A stretch of DNA of 64,000 bases, taken from contig CAZONI010000004.1 in assembly GCA_964581175.1 (NCBI GenBank), forward strand, positions 35,392 through 99,391, read 5' to 3'. Below, in pieces: positions 42,930 through 50,247 of this stretch. The DNA is from B46-G9 sp964581175 (GTDB taxonomy: Bacteria > Desulfobacterota > DSM-4660 > Desulfatiglandales > Desulfatiglandaceae). Every line of letters begins with the position of its first letter. Within the stretch, counting starts at the first letter, position 1. The translations under genes were made by a program, and so were the position numbers. Below the pieces are notes generated by a model that was not told the DNA's origin, searched no databases, and saw nothing but the letters and a program-made list of their open reading frames with translations.

Positions 42930-42942
42930 TGACGTAACGTCA
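42930..42942. promoter_or_regulatory. operator candidate upstream of the iron-sulfur protein gene
   Basis: TGACGT-A-ACGTCA is a perfect palindrome. It lies about 20 bases before ATG 42909 and downstream of an AT-rich TATAGT (near 42950) on the minus strand, where a repressor would act. TTGAC/GTCA half sites resemble those of the Crp-Fnr family. Confidence 0.4.
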
Positions 42943-43054
42943 CCCAGGAAACTATATCATTGAGGGAGATACTTCCAGTTCTTTTTTGTAGAGGACTGTT
43001 CGGCTGCGAAAAGTGGGTTTGACAGCCTGCTTTCCTTTCGGATAGACTTGGATT

Positions 43055-44107
43055 GTGCTTGCGGCTACAACGACGGTCCCGATGGACCAAAACAGGCGTT
43101 CCAGGCTGCAGATGCCGGCAAAAAGGAAGTTTCGAAGGGAGGCTCGACAATTGACGCTGCGGGAAATAGCCCGACGGAAACTGCACCATGGGAAGGGGGT
43201 GTTCCTGAATCCCTTCAGCTCCGCAGAGCACGGGAATATGTGGAGGGTTCTCCGCTGGAAGCTCTTCGGCAACAACCCTTTCAAGTCATTCTACAAGGAT
43301 GAACCGACCGTTCCCGTAAAAATCACCTGGGACCCCGTCAAGGAAGAGGACGGATGTGCGGTCACTTTTATAAAACATGCCAGCGTCATGATCCGGGACC
43401 TGGAGAGCCGGCTGCTCGTGGACCCCATTCTTTTCGGTCTCATGTGGCTCACTGATTTCAGTCCCCTTGCCTTCGATGCCCATCTGCTGCCACGGCCGGA
43501 CCATATCCTGATCACACACGGCCATTACGACCATCTGGACAGGTCCTCGCTCAGGATTTTCCCCGAGGAAAGCCATATCATTTCTCCTCTGGGCTACCAT
43601 GGCGTATTCGAATCTCTCGGCATGCGGAACAGGACACAATTGGACTGGTTCGAAGCCCACAACGATGGGAAACGGGAGATAATCCTCCTGCCCTGCAACC
43701 ACTGGACCATGCGCAATCCCTTCGTCGGGCCGAACCGTTCCCTCTGGGGTTCATTTCTCGTGAAAGGAGCGAGCGGCTTCAATATCTTCGTTTCAGGGGA
43801 TATCGCCTATTTTGAGTGGTTCAAAGAAATCGGCGAGGCCTTTTCAATCGACCTGGCCATTTTCAATCTCGGCGCGTACGAACCTCGATGGTTCATGGCC
43901 GGTTCCCACCTGAACCCTGCCGAAACAGTCCGGGCATTTCTTGACCTGCGGGCGAAGAAGTTGATGGTCGTCCACTGGGGGACCTTCCGCCTTGGTGATG
44001 AGCCGGTGCATTTTCCTCCCCTGGACGTGAGGAGAGAAATGGAAAGACAGGGACTCCAGGACCGGCTTGTGCATCTCAACCACGGAGAAACCTACCGCCT
44101 GAACTGA
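43055..44107 (+). CDS. metallo-beta-lactamase-fold hydrolase (NAPE-PLD/UlaG-like)
   Basis: Up to 350 residues. The metal-binding signature THGHYDHLDR (HxHxDH) is near 152. Further ligands appear as HW in PCNHWTMRN, the aspartate in VSGDIAYFEW and a late H in VVHWGTF. The spacing and FIKHASVMIRDLESRLLVDPI near 105 match the subfamily of N-acylphosphatidylethanolamine phospholipase D-like proteins rather than beta-lactamases. The first 60 residues are basic and not part of the fold. The start is uncertain: GTG 43055 has only a weak site, and ATG 43082 or 43112 are possible. Substrate is unknown, possibly a phospholipid or lactone. Confidence 0.85.
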   Translation: MLAATTTVPMDQNRRSRLQMPAKRKFRREARQLTLREIARRKLHHGKGVFLNPFSSAEHGNMWRVLRWKLFGNNPFKSFYKDEPTVPVKITWDPVKEEDGCAVTFIKHASVMIRDLESRLLVDPILFGLMWLTDFSPLAFDAHLLPRPDHILITHGHYDHLDRSSLRIFPEESHIISPLGYHGVFESLGMRNRTQLDWFEAHNDGKREIILLPCNHWTMRNPFVGPNRSLWGSFLVKGASGFNIFVSGDIAYFEWFKEIGEAFSIDLAIFNLGAYEPRWFMAGSHLNPAETVRAFLDLRAKKLMVVHWGTFRLGDEPVHFPPLDVRREMERQGLQDRLVHLNHGETYRLN

Positions 44108-44114
44108 CCGGGCT

Positions 44115-45191
44115 TCACACCCGGTTCAGATGATCGATCAGCTGGCGGAGCCGGCCGAAATTCTTCCGTTTGAACGTGAGAACCAGCCTCGGGAGGTGAA
44201 AAATCTCAGGCTCGTCCTTCTCTTCCGGGAGCGCGTTCGGGCAGAAAAAGAAATCACAAGGCGGACTCAGAATATCGGAGAAATTGTCCTTCAGGTCAGC
44301 AACCTGATCGGGGGAGATGGGAACGGAGAGACGGATGATCAGGCGATCTCCCACATAGCGGATGCTGTGGTATCGCCGATAAAAACGACTGATATTCTCC
44401 ACGGCGTCATCCGCCGATGCCGCGAGATCAAAGAGGCGAAGGTCCCCTGGACTGATGTACCCCAGGCGCAGAAGTTCCCGTTCGATGAAATCCATCCACC
44501 GGGACCAGTAAGTGCCGCCGGGTTCATCCAGGAAGACGATGGGCGTGGGGTTCCGTTTCCCGGTCTGTACCAGCGTAATGGTCTCCATGGCTTCATCAAG
44601 CGTTCCGAACCCGCCGGGGAACAGGGCCACTGCGTCGCTCTCTTTCAAGAAAGCCACTTTCCTGGTGAAAAAATACTTATAATTGATCACCCTCGGGTTG
44701 CCCTCGAGGACCGGATTCGCCTTCTGCTCGAAGGGAAGGCGGATGTTCACGCCGAATGAGTGTTCCGGGCCGGCCCCTTCATTCACCGCCTGCATGATCC
44801 CGGGTCCGGCTCCCGTAATGACCATGAAGCCTGCTTCCGACAACCGCTTACCGAGCAGGCGGGCCATTTCGTAAACCGGTTCTCCCGGCTTTGTCCTGGC
44901 GGACCCGAAGACGGCGACCTTCTTGACCTGTTTGTACGGCCCGAAAATCTTCGTTGTAAAGCGCATTTCCTTCAAGGTGGAGTTCATGAGCTTCAAATCA
45001 GCCCGGTCTTCGCTTTCCTGGCCTGCCTTCAGGGCAGCCAGAATCATCTCCCGCACCATATCGCCGTGACGGATACCACCCGCAACAGCGATGAGATCTT
45101 CAATTGCCTCATCTGCAGGACCGTTGGTCCTGGTAAAATGCAGTTCCATGTCCTTCACTTCTTTCCCATATTCCTTGAATATGCCGACCAT
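44115..45191 (-). CDS. LOG-family (TIGR00730) Rossmann protein, extended form
   Basis: 358 residues. The Rossmann core holds VAVFGSARTKPGEP near 92, TGAGPGIMQAVNEGA near 126 and the signature PGGFGTLDEAMET near 195. LOG-family proteins are cytokinin-riboside phosphoribohydrolases or nucleotide hydrolases (PpnN/YgdH type). An N-terminal helical part (about 80 residues) and a C-terminal part (about 100 residues) flank the core, as in PpnN, which responds to (p)ppGpp. ATG 45191 has GAGGG at moderate distance; ATG 45149 is an alternative. It follows the glycosyltransferase gene on the minus strand after 32 bases. Confidence 0.85.
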   Translation of the reverse strand: MVGIFKEYGKEVKDMELHFTRTNGPADEAIEDLIAVAGGIRHGDMVREMILAALKAGQESEDRADLKLMNSTLKEMRFTTKIFGPYKQVKKVAVFGSARTKPGEPVYEMARLLGKRLSEAGFMVITGAGPGIMQAVNEGAGPEHSFGVNIRLPFEQKANPVLEGNPRVINYKYFFTRKVAFLKESDAVALFPGGFGTLDEAMETITLVQTGKRNPTPIVFLDEPGGTYWSRWMDFIERELLRLGYISPGDLRLFDLAASADDAVENISRFYRRYHSIRYVGDRLIIRLSVPISPDQVADLKDNFSDILSPPCDFFFCPNALPEEKDEPEIFHLPRLVLTFKRKNFGRLRQLIDHLNRV

Positions 45192-45223
45192 GTTACAAAT
45201 TGCCCTCGATCGTCTCTTCTATG

Positions 45224-46174
45224 CTACGAGGGCTCCGCTCTGCGGTTCCGGTGAGGAGGAACCCGGGCCAGCAGGCTTGTTGCCGCCTCCAGGAGGCGTT
45301 CCAGGCACGCCTCATCCGCCTTCCGGGAGTGGATCGCCCTGGTGTACGGACCCAGCGGATGCCAAAGAGAAAGGGTGTTTTCTCGAAAAACCGCTACAGT
45401 CGGCGTTCCCAGCATGGCGGCGAGGTGGGTAATGCCGCTGTCATGCCCGGCGTAGAGGCCTGCCCCTCCCAGCAGGGAAACAAGCTCGTCATGTCGGGGA
45501 CAAAAGACCATGTCTTCCGATTCAGAAACCCATTTGCCGAAGAACTCCTTCATACCCTCTTCAGCAGGTCCCAGCAAGACCACCTTTTTGTGGTCCTCAA
45601 GAGCCGGCTCCTGCGCTATCCTGTGCAAAAAGGCCGTCCAGAAATCGGGGGGAAGATTCTTGCGGGATGATCCGGACCCGGGATGGACAACAAATCTTTT
45701 CTCCGGCACGATGTTGCGGCCTCTCTCTAAGAAAACCCCGTTTCCGGCCCGCTCCATGCCGCTCGCAGGATCAACGGGCAGACCGGCCCTGGCGAGGGTC
45801 TCGCAGACATGGCGGGCCACATGCATTTTGTCCTTCACAGCGGGATATGCCGCCAGGACGTGAATGCCGGCACCGGAAAAATAGGCCCTCAGGTTTCTGC
45901 CGATTCTCCCGTCCGTATCAGCAAGATAGGCAACAACCATATCCTGTGGAGGCACAGGAAGCTGTTGACGGAGGTCCGGCTCCTCCTGGAAGAGCCTGTA
46001 CCAGCCCGGTCCCTCGATATCAATGCCCTCCGTACCTGCCTGTTTCAGGAATGTGAGACCCGGCTCGCGAGCGGCGACCGTGATCCTCGCCTCCTTTTCC
46101 AGGACCCTCAGGGCCGGCAGAAGCATCAGCGTGTCTCCCAGGGCACCCGGGCGTATAATCAATACCTTCGACAC
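45224..46174 (-). CDS. glycosyltransferase family 9 (heptosyltransferase-like)
   Basis: 316 residues. The start KVLIIRPGALGDTLMLLPAL is typical of WaaC/WaaF heptosyltransferases, and the second domain has FVVHPGSGSSRKN and YAGHDSGITHLAAMLGTPTVAVF, the GT9 nucleotide-sugar region. Such enzymes extend the lipopolysaccharide core at the inner face of the inner membrane. It is shorter than E. coli WaaF (348). The start codon is GTG 46174; no ATG fits. It forms a two-gene set with the LOG-family gene and is divergent from the PGK-like gene. Acceptor and donor sugars cannot be assigned. Confidence 0.88.
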   Translation of the reverse strand: MSKVLIIRPGALGDTLMLLPALRVLEKEARITVAAREPGLTFLKQAGTEGIDIEGPGWYRLFQEEPDLRQQLPVPPQDMVVAYLADTDGRIGRNLRAYFSGAGIHVLAAYPAVKDKMHVARHVCETLARAGLPVDPASGMERAGNGVFLERGRNIVPEKRFVVHPGSGSSRKNLPPDFWTAFLHRIAQEPALEDHKKVVLLGPAEEGMKEFFGKWVSESEDMVFCPRHDELVSLLGGAGLYAGHDSGITHLAAMLGTPTVAVFRENTLSLWHPLGPYTRAIHSRKADEACLERLLEAATSLLARVPPHRNRRAEPS

Positions 46175-46390
46175 CGATTTCTACCACGCAGGGGAGGCCA
46201 CCACCAGGATGGTGCGCTCTTCCCTTCGTCCTTGTCATTGATGTTCCGTACGATCATCTCCTGCCTCCTCTTTGCGCCCCAGTCTATTTTCAACTTGATT
46301 CTCAGCCCCTCCAGATATTAAAGTAGTAGCTGCCGGGGAGCAGAATACAAGAGATCACGGTGAACCGGCCGCCATGGTGACCGGTATCGG

Positions 46391-47770
46391 ATGAAGCAGC
46401 CGGGAAAATTTACTATAACCCAGAGAGCGCCCATCCACAAACAGATTTTGGGCGCGAGCGAGATGTGTCGCATGGAAAAGACAGCGCTGGACCCTCGTTT
46501 GAGATTAGTCGAACAGGCGGACCTGAAAGGCAAGGTTGTGCTCGTGCGGGTCGATCACAATGTGGTCAAGAAGGGAGTGATAAAGGACCCCTACCGAATC
46601 GATGCGACCATCGGGACCCTTTACACCATCGTTGAAAAGGGTGGCCGGCCCATCCTCATTACCCACGTGGGCAGGCCGAAGGACAAGAAGACAGGGAATA
46701 TCGCCTGCACGGAAGAGCAGTCCGTAGAGCCCGTCGCCGCCTATCTCCGGAAGAAACTCGGCGTCAAGATACATATTGCTCGTTTCCCCATTGATCCGGA
46801 AAAAGGGATTCTCCATATAGATGACTCGGTTCGGCCCGCTATTGAGGACCTGAAAGCAGGAAACCTGAGTATCATATACCTTCCCAACTCCAGGTGGTTT
46901 TACGGGGAGCAATCCAGCGGACCGGCAAGAGACAGCTTTGCGGAAGAACTGGCGGGGCTGGCCGATATATTTGTCAATGATGCCTTTGGTTCCTGGCAGC
47001 CCCATGTTTCAACCTATGACGTCGCGAAACGCCTGCCTTCTTACGCGGGTCCATTGCTCAAGAAGGAAATGGAAAATCTGTACCGTGCCCTGGAACCGGA
47101 AAGGCCGTTTCTCGCAATTATCGCGGGCGCGAAATATGATACCAAAATCGGCCCCGTCAAGGCCCTCTATGACCGGGTGGACCATCTCATTCTCGGCGGT
47201 CTGATGTACAATACCTACCTGGCGGCCAAGTACGGGCTCGAGATAACCGGCGTTTCGGCAGAAGACCGCAAAATGGCCGCGGAACTGGTAGAGATTGACA
47301 GGCAGGGGGAGAAGGTGCTCGAGCTGCCGTACCTCGTCGAGGCTGATACCATGGAAGGTGAGCTGAAAAAGAACTACCGGACCCGTTCGCTGGAAAAGCT
47401 CAAGGAAAAAGGAAGTGCCGGTTATATCCTGGATGTGGCGCCCCGCTCCGTTGAATACCAGCCGGTTCATGACGCCATTCAATCCGCCAGAACCATCTTC
47501 ACCAACGCTGTCATGGGATTCATGCCTAATTTCTTCGAGGGTTCCCAGGCCCTTTATGAGGCCATTACCGCGAATCGGTCCGCCTTGAAGCTCTTCGGAG
47601 GCGGCGACACTCTGGAGGCACTGAAGAGGCTGTGCCCGAGCGTCTACCTCCAGGGACTCGATGAGCCCGATACTTACTATTTCACCGGCGGAGGCAGTGT
47701 CCTTGCTGCCCTTGAACAGGGAAGTCCCTACGGTCTGAAACCGGTGGAAATATTGATGGGCCGCCAGTAA
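46391..47770 (+). CDS. divergent phosphoglycerate kinase-like protein
   Basis: 459 residues; PGK homology starts at about residue 36 (RLRLVEQADLKGKVVLVRVDHN), so ATG 46463 or 46472 may be the true start. Matches to PGK include RVDHN, THVGRPK, NSRWF, VNDAFG, GAKYDTKIG, LILGGLMYNTYL and FGGGDT. Differences are strong: the 3-phosphoglycerate-binding VNDAFGTAHRAHAS of true PGK reads VNDAFGSWQPHVS, one residue shorter and without the arginine, and the NGPMGVFE nucleotide segment reads NAVMGFMPNFFEG. It may bind a different acyl phosphate. A PurN-like gene follows after 13 bases. Confidence 0.82.
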   Translation: MKQPGKFTITQRAPIHKQILGASEMCRMEKTALDPRLRLVEQADLKGKVVLVRVDHNVVKKGVIKDPYRIDATIGTLYTIVEKGGRPILITHVGRPKDKKTGNIACTEEQSVEPVAAYLRKKLGVKIHIARFPIDPEKGILHIDDSVRPAIEDLKAGNLSIIYLPNSRWFYGEQSSGPARDSFAEELAGLADIFVNDAFGSWQPHVSTYDVAKRLPSYAGPLLKKEMENLYRALEPERPFLAIIAGAKYDTKIGPVKALYDRVDHLILGGLMYNTYLAAKYGLEITGVSAEDRKMAAELVEIDRQGEKVLELPYLVEADTMEGELKKNYRTRSLEKLKEKGSAGYILDVAPRSVEYQPVHDAIQSARTIFTNAVMGFMPNFFEGSQALYEAITANRSALKLFGGGDTLEALKRLCPSVYLQGLDEPDTYYFTGGGSVLAALEQGSPYGLKPVEILMGRQ

Positions 47771-47783
47771 AGGAGGCAACTGC

Positions 47784-48587
47784 ATGCCGCGCAGGCCCAT
47801 CTTTGATCCAAAGGCAGAAGGGCGTTCCATGCGCGTGGCAGCCTTTCTCTCCGGTTCAGGAACCAATGTCCTGCGGCTCATCGAACTTCAACAACATCTC
47901 GCGCGGGAACACGGCGTTTCCCCTTTTGAAGTGGTGTTTCTGTACAGCGACCGGTCTGACGGCGCCTGCGCCGGGGAAAAGATCGCCCTTGAAAACGGCC
48001 TGCCGTACTTCAGCTACGATATCCGGACATTCCACCGCCTCCGCTCCCTGCCGAGAACCGCCTCTACCCCCAAAGGATTGGCAGCGAGGAGAGAATATGA
48101 CCGGCTCGCCCAACGCCTGGTGAAGGCCCTTGAAATTGATGTGATAGCCCTTGGGGGCTACATGAGCTACACCACATTACCTGGATGCGTGAATGTGCAT
48201 CCGGCCGACCTGTCCGTCCTTTCCTCCAACGGCAGACGAAAGTACGTGGGGGACCATGCGGTTCGCGATGCCATCGCAGCGGGGGAAAAAGTTCTGCGGG
48301 CATCAACCCTGTGGACCGATGCGGGAGTGGACACCGGTCCCCTTCTCATGGTGTCCGAGCCCCTTTCCGTTACCATCCCCGTTCCCCTTGATGATCTGCT
48401 GAAAGACCGCCGGCGGTTCCTGCAGGTCGTGGATGAACACCAGGACCGGCTCAAGAAAATCGGCGACTGGAAGATATTTCCGCGCACCATCGAGATGATC
48501 GCGCGGGGCCGCTTTGCCCTGGATGAGCTGAATCGGGTGTATGTGGATGGGCTCCCCGTGCCGGACGGATACCGGGAGGGAGAATAA
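47784..48587 (+). CDS. PurN-like formyltransferase family protein
   Basis: 267 residues. The phosphate loop FLSGSGTNVLRLI near 20-32, LGGYMSY near 120, and the catalytic set Asn/His in VNVHPADLS plus Asp in DAGVDTGPLLM agree with glycinamide ribonucleotide formyltransferase. An N-terminal 15-residue tail and a longer C-terminus (DLLKDRRRFLQVVDEHQDRL; RTIEMIARGRFALDELN) distinguish it from E. coli PurN (212). ATG 47784 has AAAGGAGG and ideal spacing, directly after the PGK-like gene. No purine gene is nearby, so a role with the PGK-like protein is more likely than housekeeping purine synthesis. Confidence 0.8.
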   Translation: MPRRPIFDPKAEGRSMRVAAFLSGSGTNVLRLIELQQHLAREHGVSPFEVVFLYSDRSDGACAGEKIALENGLPYFSYDIRTFHRLRSLPRTASTPKGLAARREYDRLAQRLVKALEIDVIALGGYMSYTTLPGCVNVHPADLSVLSSNGRRKYVGDHAVRDAIAAGEKVLRASTLWTDAGVDTGPLLMVSEPLSVTIPVPLDDLLKDRRRFLQVVDEHQDRLKKIGDWKIFPRTIEMIARGRFALDELNRVYVDGLPVPDGYREGE

Positions 48588-48594
48588 CGGCCTG

Positions 48595-49071
48595 TTATCC
48601 CAGGAGTTCTTCCCAGGGGATATCCTGAAAAATCTTGTGAAGCATGTGGTCGTCTTCCACTTCGTGCACATGGAGATCGGTGAAGACCCTCCGGGCGACG
48701 GGGATCACCGTCTCCGGAGGCAGCAAGGTGTCGGCCGTACCGTGGTACAGCCAGACGGGGATGGAAACGATCTGCTCCCGCTTGTCAGGGAGGGCCTCCA
48801 GCAGGGAGAGGGCCGGGGCAAGAAGGACGAGTTTTTCTACCCGGGACGGGTGATCCATGGCGAAAATTGCTGCCATAAGCCCGCCGAAGCTGGAACCGAC
48901 CAGCCTTATGGCAGAACAGTCTGAAAGGACCTCTTCCAGTTTATCGAGCCTCTTTTCCAGTGGGCCTTTAAAATTGGGGATGAGCATGTCAGGATATTTC
49001 TGCCGGAAAAACAGAGACTTCGTGCCCTTGTTGCTGCTTTCAAGCCCGTGAATAAAAATCCGCGTCGTCAT
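48595..49071 (-). CDS. small alpha/beta hydrolase (YqiA/esterase-like)
   Basis: 158 residues, short for the fold. It starts TRIFIHGLESSNKGTKS, an oxyanion-type HG motif. The nucleophile elbow is VGSSFGGLMAA near 58, the acid is probably the aspartate of YHGTADTLLPP, and the histidine is in EVEDDHMLH. Proteins of this type (YqiA) hydrolyse short esters, with unknown natural substrates. ATG 49071 sits close to GAGAAAG. It is convergent with the PurN-like gene (seven bases apart). Confidence 0.83.
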   Translation of the reverse strand: MTTRIFIHGLESSNKGTKSLFFRQKYPDMLIPNFKGPLEKRLDKLEEVLSDCSAIRLVGSSFGGLMAAIFAMDHPSRVEKLVLLAPALSLLEALPDKREQIVSIPVWLYHGTADTLLPPETVIPVARRVFTDLHVHEVEDDHMLHKIFQDIPWEELLG

Positions 49072-49123
49072 CTTTCTCGTCCCCGGCCTCCAGTTTCAAG
49101 CCTTCAGTCTCTGATCTCCGGTT

Positions 49124-49624
49124 CTACCCGCATCCTATGCTTCGCTTGTTCTGAGCATCGATGGCGGCATCGACTTCCTTTTGGCTTGCTTCTCTCACGC
49201 TGAGGACCTCCATATCCACGGAGGCCGCAATCCCTGCCATGGGTTTGTTGAAGTCCGCCAGCACCGTATCGGGCCGGACTTCCAGTACCTTGAAAGAGAC
49301 CAGGGACCCCTTTTTCATCTGGCGATAGAACTGCCCTTTCTTGATGCGGCTCGGTATCAGGCCTTTCTTGGGAATCTCGTGTATCAGTACCGGATCGTGG
49401 TCTCCATAGATTTCCGCAGGGGGGATATGTGCGTGTATCCTGTCTCCGGGTCGCCCGTGCTCAAGGGCTGTTTCCAGTGAAACGGGCTGTCTTTCCACGC
49501 CGAATATGAACTCGATGGTCTTTTCAGGGCGTTCTTTCACTGATCCGTCCGGCAGGTGCGTCTTCATCGCGAACTTGATGGTGACGGCCTTCCCTGTGAC
49601 AATTTCTTCCATTTTGTTTCTCAT
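49124..49624 (-). CDS. SlyD-like FKBP peptidyl-prolyl isomerase
   Basis: 166 residues. The FKBP core (AVTIKFAMKTHLPDGSV; LETALEHGRPGDRI) contains the SlyD insert-in-flap chaperone domain (HIPPAEIYGDHDPVLIHEIPK). A histidine-rich metal tail is absent; instead the protein ends IGCG. It should catalyse proline isomerisation and assist folding in the cytoplasm. Its ATG (49624) overlaps the greA stop (ATGA), so it is translated by coupling behind greA and shares the greA leader. Confidence 0.9.
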   Translation of the reverse strand: MRNKMEEIVTGKAVTIKFAMKTHLPDGSVKERPEKTIEFIFGVERQPVSLETALEHGRPGDRIHAHIPPAEIYGDHDPVLIHEIPKKGLIPSRIKKGQFYRQMKKGSLVSFKVLEVRPDTVLADFNKPMAGIAASVDMEVLSVREASQKEVDAAIDAQNKRSIGCG

Positions 49625-50088
49625 CGAATTTGTACGATCTCGTATTCATCGAGACCGCCGGGCGTCCTCACCTTGACTTCATCCCCTTCTTCCCTGCCGA
49701 TCAAGGCTTGTCCTATGGGAGAGGTGACGGATATTCTTCCCTGCTCGGGATTGGATTCATAGGGTCCAACCAGTTGATAGGCCTTTTCTTCTTCCGTAGC
49801 GATGTTGTACACGGTGACGGTCCTGCCGAAGACGACCCGGTCCGTGGGGCCACTGTCCGGCTCAATGATTTCGGCGTTTCCTATGGCCATTTTCAATTCA
49901 TTGATTCTTCCTTCCAAAAAAGACTGCCGCTCCTTTGCAGCATGGTACTCGGCATTTTCGCTGATGTCTCCGTGGCTCCTGGCCTCTTCGATTGCCCGGA
50001 TATTCTTGGGGCGTTCCACATTCAGCAATTGCGTAAGTTCCTTCTTGAGCTTCGCAAAACCATCTTTTGTGATAGGAATCCTGTCCAT
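49621..50088 (-). CDS. greA: transcription elongation factor GreA
   Basis: 155 residues from ATG 50088; GAGGTGAG lies 7 bases upstream, and the GTG at 50100 is part of that ribosome site. The N-terminal coiled coil carries the acidic tip (RSHGDISENAEYHAAKERQ), whose two acidic residues coordinate the RNA polymerase magnesium during cleavage. The C-terminal FKBP-like domain follows (GRTVTVYNI; ISVTSPIGQALIGREEGDEV). GreA rescues backtracked polymerase. A promoter, a short leader and a terminator-like hairpin precede it. The SlyD-like gene is coupled downstream. Confidence 0.96.
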   Translation of the reverse strand: MDRIPITKDGFAKLKKELTQLLNVERPKNIRAIEEARSHGDISENAEYHAAKERQSFLEGRINELKMAIGNAEIIEPDSGPTDRVVFGRTVTVYNIATEEEKAYQLVGPYESNPEQGRISVTSPIGQALIGREEGDEVKVRTPGGLDEYEIVQIR

Positions 50089-50108
50089 TATCGAACTCAC
50101 CTCTCAAC

Positions 50109-50149
50109 AAAAAAATGTTGCCCATGCCGCCGGAAGGCGGATCATAGGC
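50109..50149 (-). terminator. terminator-like hairpin in the greA leader (attenuator candidate)
   Basis: On the minus strand GCCTATG-AT-CCGCC-TTCC-GGCGG-CATGGGC forms a 12-bp helix with a two-base bulge and one G-T pair, followed after AACA by seven T residues. It starts about three bases after the predicted greA transcript start and ends some 20 bases before ATG 50088. The four-base gap between stem and T-run is longer than ideal. It could also serve as the feoB terminator. Confidence 0.5.
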
Positions 50150-50158
50150 TTCGGAAAA

Positions 50159-50187
50159 ATCATACCACTATCTTCTGCTATTTTCCA
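50159..50187 (-). promoter_or_regulatory. predicted greA promoter
   Basis: On the minus strand TGGAAA (50182-50187), a 17-base spacer and TATGAT (50159-50164) match consensus at 4 and 5 of 6 positions. The predicted transcript start near 50152 lies just upstream of the hairpin. Confidence 0.45.
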
Positions 50188-50247
50188 CAGCAAAAAACGT
50201 TTTTCATATCAGGTTGATAGAAAACCATATCCTGCCTGGAACTGCGT

